This document shows positions 59,595-64,000 of a DNA stretch of 64,000 nt, piece by piece. The notes below the pieces were generated by a model, which was not told the origin of the DNA, did no database searches, and saw only the letters and a program-made list of their open reading frames with translations. Source of the stretch: Okapia johnstoni (Eukaryota > Chordata > Mammalia > Artiodactyla > Giraffidae); assembly GCA_024291935.2 (NCBI GenBank), contig CM044312.1, forward strand, positions 50,412,001-50,476,000. Direction: 5' to 3'. Each line of letters begins with the position of its first letter. Position 1 is the stretch's first letter. Made by a program: the position numbers and the translations under genes.

Positions 59595-60281
59595 TCAGGG
59601 TCTTTTCAAAAGAAGCATCAGGTGGCCAAAGTATTGGAGTTTAAGCTTCAGTATCAGTCCTTCCAATAAATATTCAGGACTGATTTCCTTTAGGATGGAC
59701 TGCTTTGACCTCCTTGCAGTCCAAGGGACTCTCAAGAGTCTTCTCCAACACCATAGTTCAAAAGCATCAATTCTTTGGCGCTCAGTTTTCTTTATAGTCC
59801 AACTCTCACATCCATACATGACCACTGGAAAAACCATAACTTTGACTAGATGGACCATTGTTGGCAAAGTAATGTCTCTGCTTTATAATATGCTGTCTAG
59901 GTTGGTCATAGCTTTTCTTCCAAGGAGCAAGCATCTTTTATGGCTGCAGTCACCATCTGCAGTGATTTTGGAGCCCAAAAATATGAAGTCTGTCACTGTT
60001 TCCATTGTTTCCCCATCTATTTTCCATGAAGTGATGGGACCATATGCCATGATCTTAGTTTTCTGAATGTTGAGTTTTAAGCCAGCTTTCTCACTCTCCT
60101 CTTTCACTTTCATCAAGAGGCTCTTTAGTTCTTTTTCACTTTCTACCATAAATGTGGTGTCATCTGCATATCTGAGATTATTGATATTTCTCCCAGCAAT
60201 CTTGATTCCAGCTTGTGCTTCCTCCAGCCCAACGTTTCTCATGATGTACTCTGCATATAAGTTAAATAAGCAGGGTGACAA
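59595..60281 (-). pseudogene. BovB ORF2 remnant, RT second half
   Basis: Two minus-strand frames, 59883-60281 and 59595-59867, carry the RT catalytic box ([10 protein letters not shown]) and the thumb region ([20 protein letters not shown]). A short deletion near 59938 (four codons lost from the EIKRRL-type region) and a stop near 59881 separate them. The upstream RT half and endonuclease are absent or inverted. Confidence 0.87.
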
Positions 60282-60376
60282 TATACAGCCTTGATGTACT
60301 TCTTTCCTGATTTGGAACCAGTCTGTTGTTCCATGTCCAGTTCTAACTGTTGCTTCTTGACCTGCATACAGATTTC

Positions 60377-61367
60377 TAGGGATTAGATCTGATAGACAGA
60401 GTGCCTGAAGAACTATAGATGGAGGTTCGTGACATTGTACAGGAGGCAGTGATCAAGACCATCCCCAAGAAAAAGAAATGCAAAAAGGCAAAAGGTTGTC
60501 TGACGAGGCCTTACAAATAGCTGTGAAAAGAAGAGAAGCGAAAAGCAAAGGAGAAAAGGAACGATATACCCACTTGAATGCAGAGTTCCAAAGAACAGCA
60601 AGGAGAGATAAGAAAGCCTTCCTCAGCGATCAAAGCAAAGAAATAGAGGAAAATAACAGAATGGGAAACACTAGAGATCTCTTCAAGAAAATCAGAGATA
60701 CCAAGGGATCATTTCATGCAAAGATGGGCACAATGAAGGACAGAAACGGTATGGAACTAACAGAAGCAGAAGACATTAAGAAGAGGTGGCAAGAATACAT
60801 AGAAGAACTAAACAAAAAAGATCTTTATGACCCAGATAATCACAGAGAAGGAAATGGCAACCCACTCCAGTACTCTTGCCTGGAAAATCCTATGGACAGA
60901 GGAGCCTGGTAGGCTGCAGTCCATGGGGTCGCTAAGGGTCGGACACGACTGAGCGACTTCACTTTCACTTTTCACTTTCATGCGTTGGAGAAGGATATGG
61001 CAACCCACTCCAGTGTTCTTGCCTGGAGAATCCCAGGGATGGGGGAGCCTGGTGGGCTGCCATCTCTGGGGTCGCACAGAGTCGGACATGACTGAAGTGA
61101 CTTAGCAGCAATCACGATGGTGTGATCACTTACCTAGAGCCAGACATCCTGGAATGCAAAATCAAGTGGGTCTTAGGAAGCACCACTATGAACAAAGCTA
61201 GTGGAGGTGATGGAATCCAGTTGAGCTGTTCCAAATCCTAAAAGATGATGCTGTGAAAGTGCTGCACTTAGTATGCCAGCAAATTTGGAAAATTTAGCAG
61301 TGGCCACAGAACTGGAAAAGGTCAGTTTTCATTCCAATCCCAAACAAAGGCAATGCCAAAAATGCTT
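60377..61367 (+). pseudogene. BovB ORF2 remnant, inverted linker and RT first half
   Basis: The plus-strand frame at 60478-60912 encodes the linker between endonuclease and RT (EKERYTHLNAEFQRTARRDK and RWQEYIEELNKKDLYDPDNH) until the SINE. After the SINE the RT start continues in broken frames to about 61367. It is out of order relative to the part on the minus strand. Confidence 0.87.
60844..61109 (+). mobile_element. Bov-A2 SINE nested in BovB
   Basis: Dimeric SINE from GAAGGAAATGGCAACCCACT to GTGACTTAGCAGC. It splits the BovB phrase GATAATCACGATGG, and AATCAC is present on both sides (60838-60843 and 61110-61115). Confidence 0.94.
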
Positions 61368-61380
61368 AAAATTATATTCA

Positions 61381-61575
61381 ATATCTTATAATAACCTACA
61401 GTAGAAAAAGAATCTGAAAAAGAATAAGTGTGTGTGTGTGTATGTGTATATATATATATAAGTGTAGATGATTTACAATGTTGTGTTAATTTCAGGTGTC
61501 CAGCAAAGTGATTCAGATATACCTGAATCACTGAAACTAACACAACACTGTAAATTAACTATACTTCAATTAAAA
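61381..61575 (+). mobile_element. L1 3' end fragment between BovB and MER3
   Basis: It ends with GAAACTAACACAACACTGTA and AACTATACTTCAATTAAAAA. The pair ATTAAAATTGAATAAAATTG (59383-59402) and ATTAAAATTCAATAAAATTG (61576-61595), 19 of 20 bases, looks like its target duplication. The BovB then landed close to its left edge. Confidence 0.65.
61428..61460. repeat. (TG)n(TA)n microsatellite
   Basis: Seven or so TG units followed by about seven TA units. Confidence 0.93.
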
Positions 61576-61721
61576 ATTAAAATTCAATAAAATTGAAAAT
61601 TTACTTCCTCAGTTGCACCAGTCACACTTCAGATGCATAACAGACACATGTGACTAGTAGCTACTGCATTGGACAGTGCCAATATAAATCATTCTATCAT
61701 CACAGGCTTTCTGTAGAGTGC

Positions 61722-62500
61722 CTTTCTCAAGGTTACTTTTGTTGCCTTAAGGAGCTGGCTCATGAATCTATACATTCTACTGCTTTTCTCATTTCTAATT
61801 CATTTGTCTTTGCTTTTAGGTTTACATTTTCATTCCTTCTACTTTGAATAAGTTTATATTCCTCTTTTTTCCCTAATTTTTTTTTCAGGAGAGAATTTGT
61901 GTCTATAGCTTTGGTACATGTCACCAGTTTTGACATGCCAACTTCCCATTCAATATCCTTTCTAAGAAGACTGCAATGAAAATTTTTATTTTCTTTTTTG
62001 ACTCAGAAGTTGACTATTTCTGAAAATGTATTTCCAATGGTTCAAGTATTTTTGGTTGTTGTCATTTAAGCTTCTCGGCTTTTCATCTTTCTTCCATTTT
62101 CTTTTTTTCTCTGTTCCTTTTTTCTTTCCTTCTTTAACTAATTTTTTCTGTTTGCTTTCTAGATTTTATAACAATATAGTCAGAGATTATGCTCTATGTA
62201 ATCAAATCTTGCTTTATGTTATTTACTGATGTTCATCAGTCATCCAACACATGGTAATTTTTGTAACTATTTCATGGGCACTGTATTTAAAGAAAAGATT
62301 TACTCTATGTGTAGAAAACAAGGTATTCAGCTGTCACATCTGCATTGTGGACTACAACCTTTATCAATAGAAAATGACTCAGCTCTTTATTTCCTGAGCT
62401 CTGCTTTTCATAAAGTTCAACACTGCCATAGCTATCTCCTTTTTCCTTGTGCTTGCCTGAAACATTCTTGTTTATCATTTTTTTGTTTTAGTTTTGCCTT
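61722..62500. other. T-rich unique sequence, no gene seen
   Basis: Long T- and TTC-rich runs at about 61860-62170. No repeat family was identified. Confidence 0.4.
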
Positions 62501-62510
62501 TTGAAATAAT

Positions 62511-62994
62511 GCTGTTGTTCAGTTGCCCAGTCATGTCCGACTCTTTGTGACTCCATGGACTGCAGCACTTCAGACCTCCCTGTCCCTCACCATCTCTCAG
62601 AGTTTGCCAAGTTCATGTCCATTCCATTGGTGATGCCATCCAGCCATCTCACCCTCTGAGGCCCTCTTCTCCTACTGCCCTCAATCTTTCCCACCATCAG
62701 GGTCTTTTCCAGTGAGTCGGCTGTTCGCAGCAGGTGGCCAAAATGTTGGAGTTTCAGCTTCAGCATCAGTCCTTCCAATGAGTATTCAGGGTTGATATCC
62801 TTTAAAATTGACTGGTTTGATCTCCCTGCTGTCCAAGGGATTCTCGAGTCTTCTACAGCACCACAGTTCAAAGGCATCAATTCTTCAGCACTCTGCCTTC
62901 TTTAAGGTCCAGGTCTCACAACTATACATGACCACTGAAAAGACCATAGCCTTGACTATACAGACCTTTGTCGGCAAACTGATGTCTTTATTTA
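62511..62994 (-). mobile_element. BovB LINE 3' end, older copy
   Basis: The 3' end starts GTTGTTCAGTTGCCCAGTCA and lacks the repeated CAGTT units of the younger copies. The duplication TTGAAATAAT is at 62501-62510 and 62995-63004. More substitutions than in other copies suggest greater age. Confidence 0.9.
62587..62880 (-). pseudogene. BovB ORF2 remnant, C-terminal end
   Basis: The frame reads the C-terminal region ([20 protein letters not shown] and [15 protein letters not shown]). The preceding region is out of frame. It holds no catalytic motif and is about 90 codons long. Confidence 0.82.
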
Positions 62995-63149
62995 TTGAAA
63001 TAATACATAGTTGTAATAATTGGAAAGCTATGATAGTTATCTTTAAATTTAAAAATATACATTCTTATATTCTTTTTCTCTTATTATCTTACTGTCAACA
63101 TCAATAACAACCCAGTTTCTATTACTCCTGCCTGAATGAAATGATTAAA

Positions 63150-63500
63150 TTAGCCTTCCTGGCCATTGAACTCATCCTCTGCGATGGCCCACACTCTGTC
63201 TGTGGAGTATGTTTCTCTCTGAATAAATCCACTTCTTACCTATCACTTTGTCTCTCACGGAATTCTTTCTGTAAAGAGACATCAAGAACCTGAGCTTTAT
63301 TAGGTCCTGAAACCCAGGTCTGTGATCTTAGTAATAATCCTCCCACTTAATAGCCTATGAAATTACCCAGCCCACAAAAGCTAACAATGCCACATTTTCG
63401 AAGCTGCTGCACTCGCCCTCTGCAATGGCCCACACTCTGTCTGTGAAGTGTACTTCTCTCTGACTAAACCTACATCTTACCTATCAACAACAACAACAAA
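63150..63500 (+). repeat. LTR-like 3' modules, probably ruminant endogenous retrovirus
   Basis: A block of about 70 bp (CAATGGCCCACACTCTGTCT, then TTCTCTCTGA, then CTTACCTATC) occurs at 63178-63247 and again at 63417-63486. The first copy has AATAAA at its centre and is followed by TCAAGAACCTGAGCTTTATT. That order recalls the 3' part of a bovine LTR. No retroviral gene or second LTR is visible. Confidence 0.5.
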
Positions 63501-63696
63501 AAAGTAGTCTTCCAATTCTTCTATCCTCTTTCACTGATGTTATATGAATTTTTATATTTTGTTTCTAAATTGTTATTTTAATATTAAGAAATTCCACTGT
63601 TAAGAACTCTGTTTAACATTACGTTTTGCCTTCCAACTTTGTTTATCCTTAACTTTGGACTTAAGGATACATTTACCTGGTTTTGGTGCTCAACAG

Positions 63697-64000
63697 TTTT
63701 TTTTTTTTTTTTTTAATAAATTTATTTATTTTAGTTGGGGGCAAATTACTTTACAATATTGTAGTAGTTTTTGCCATACATTGACATGAATCAGCCATGG
63801 GTTCACATGTGCTCCCCCTCCTGAACCCTCCTCCCACCTCCCTCCCCATCCCATCCCTCTGGGTCATCCCAACGCTCCATTCCTGAGCATCCATCCCATG
63901 CATAGAACATGGAATGGTGTTCGCTTCACATATGACAATATACATGTTTCAATGTTATTGTCCCAGAACGTCCCACCCTCACCTTCTCCCTCAGAGTCCA
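63697..64000 (-). mobile_element. Bovine L1 3' end, cut by window edge
   Basis: An 18-base T-run is followed by AATAAATTTATTTATTTTAG and the reversed young-L1 3' UTR, as at 28804 and 32298. It continues beyond the window. Confidence 0.92.

Larger units (their letters stand above)
59409..61367 (-). mobile_element. BovB LINE with large inverted 5' segment
   Basis: The 3' part is on the minus strand (59409-60376). From 60377 to 61367 an upstream ORF2 region runs on the plus strand and carries a Bov-A2. About 0.3 kb of ORF2 between the two segments is missing. A probable duplication matches 11 of 13 bases: AAAATTGCATTCA at 59396-59408 and AAAATTATATTCA at 61368-61380. The geometry fits twin priming. 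Confidence 0.92.
59345..61721 (-). mobile_element. MER3-type DNA transposon, split by nested retroelements
   Basis: The left remnant is 59345-59402. The right part is 61576-61721 (TGTGACTAGTAGCTACTGCA, TTGGACAGTGCC, TTTCTGTAGAGTGCC). An L1 piece and a BovB occupy the gap. The 20-mer at the break is repeated on both sides, so it is the L1 target duplication. Confidence 0.6.

Noticed and set aside
1..64000. CRISPR arrays, operons, prokaryotic genes or phage
   Set aside because: No spaced identical repeats and no dense gene layout. The repeat families are mammalian.

Overview
This window is nuclear DNA from a ruminant of the cattle, sheep and goat family (Bovidae). The evidence is the repeat content: BovB (RTE-class) LINEs, the ruminant SINEs Bov-tA and Bov-A2 that share the BovB 3' tail, L1 copies of the young bovine type, and CHR-type SINEs of even-toed ungulates. 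Underneath lie older mammalian repeats (MIR, L2, MER2, MER3/MER33, MER5). The sequence does not separate cattle from sheep, goat or their relatives. All family names are from memory of consensus sequences; no database was searched.

No complete protein-coding gene, tRNA, rRNA or CRISPR array is visible. Nearly every long open frame is a remnant of a LINE ORF2, an antisense shadow of one, or a frame through a SINE. The main exception is 50269-50440 on the minus strand. It looks like a coding exon, with a strong acceptor, a fully open frame and protein-like composition, so the right part of the window may be intron of a minus-strand gene that I cannot name.

Layout. 1-784: BovB remnant. 785-13900: mostly old sequence with six Bov-tA SINEs, old L1 and L2 pieces and one MER2. 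14078-16879: a BovB copy of about 2.8 kb carrying a Bov-A2. 18793-22195: a near full-length BovB with a GC-rich 5' end and a reverse transcriptase frame of more than 570 codons. 22350-31600: MER3, MIRs split by L1 insertions, and SINEs. 32283-33995: a young L1 whose 5' part is inverted, bounded by a 15-bp target duplication. 34700-39010: a cluster of MIRs. 39227-39952: a BovB with inverted 5' end. 40452-41540: a CHR SINE and an L1 tail. 42442-42725: Bov-A2. 42726-50800: the longest repeat-poor stretch, holding the candidate exons. 50824-57200: SINEs, a CHR SINE, L1 tail pieces, L2 and MIR. 59103-61721: a nested pile (MER3, then L1, then 5'-inverted BovB, then Bov-A2). 62511-62994: an old BovB 3' end. 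63150-63500: LTR-like modules. 63697-64000: a bovine L1 running off the window.

The elements are related by mechanism. L1 and BovB encode the enzymes for target-primed reverse transcription. Bov-tA and Bov-A2 encode none and are thought to use BovB machinery through the shared 3' tail. Target-site duplications, read directly for many insertions, allow a relative order of events to be reconstructed.
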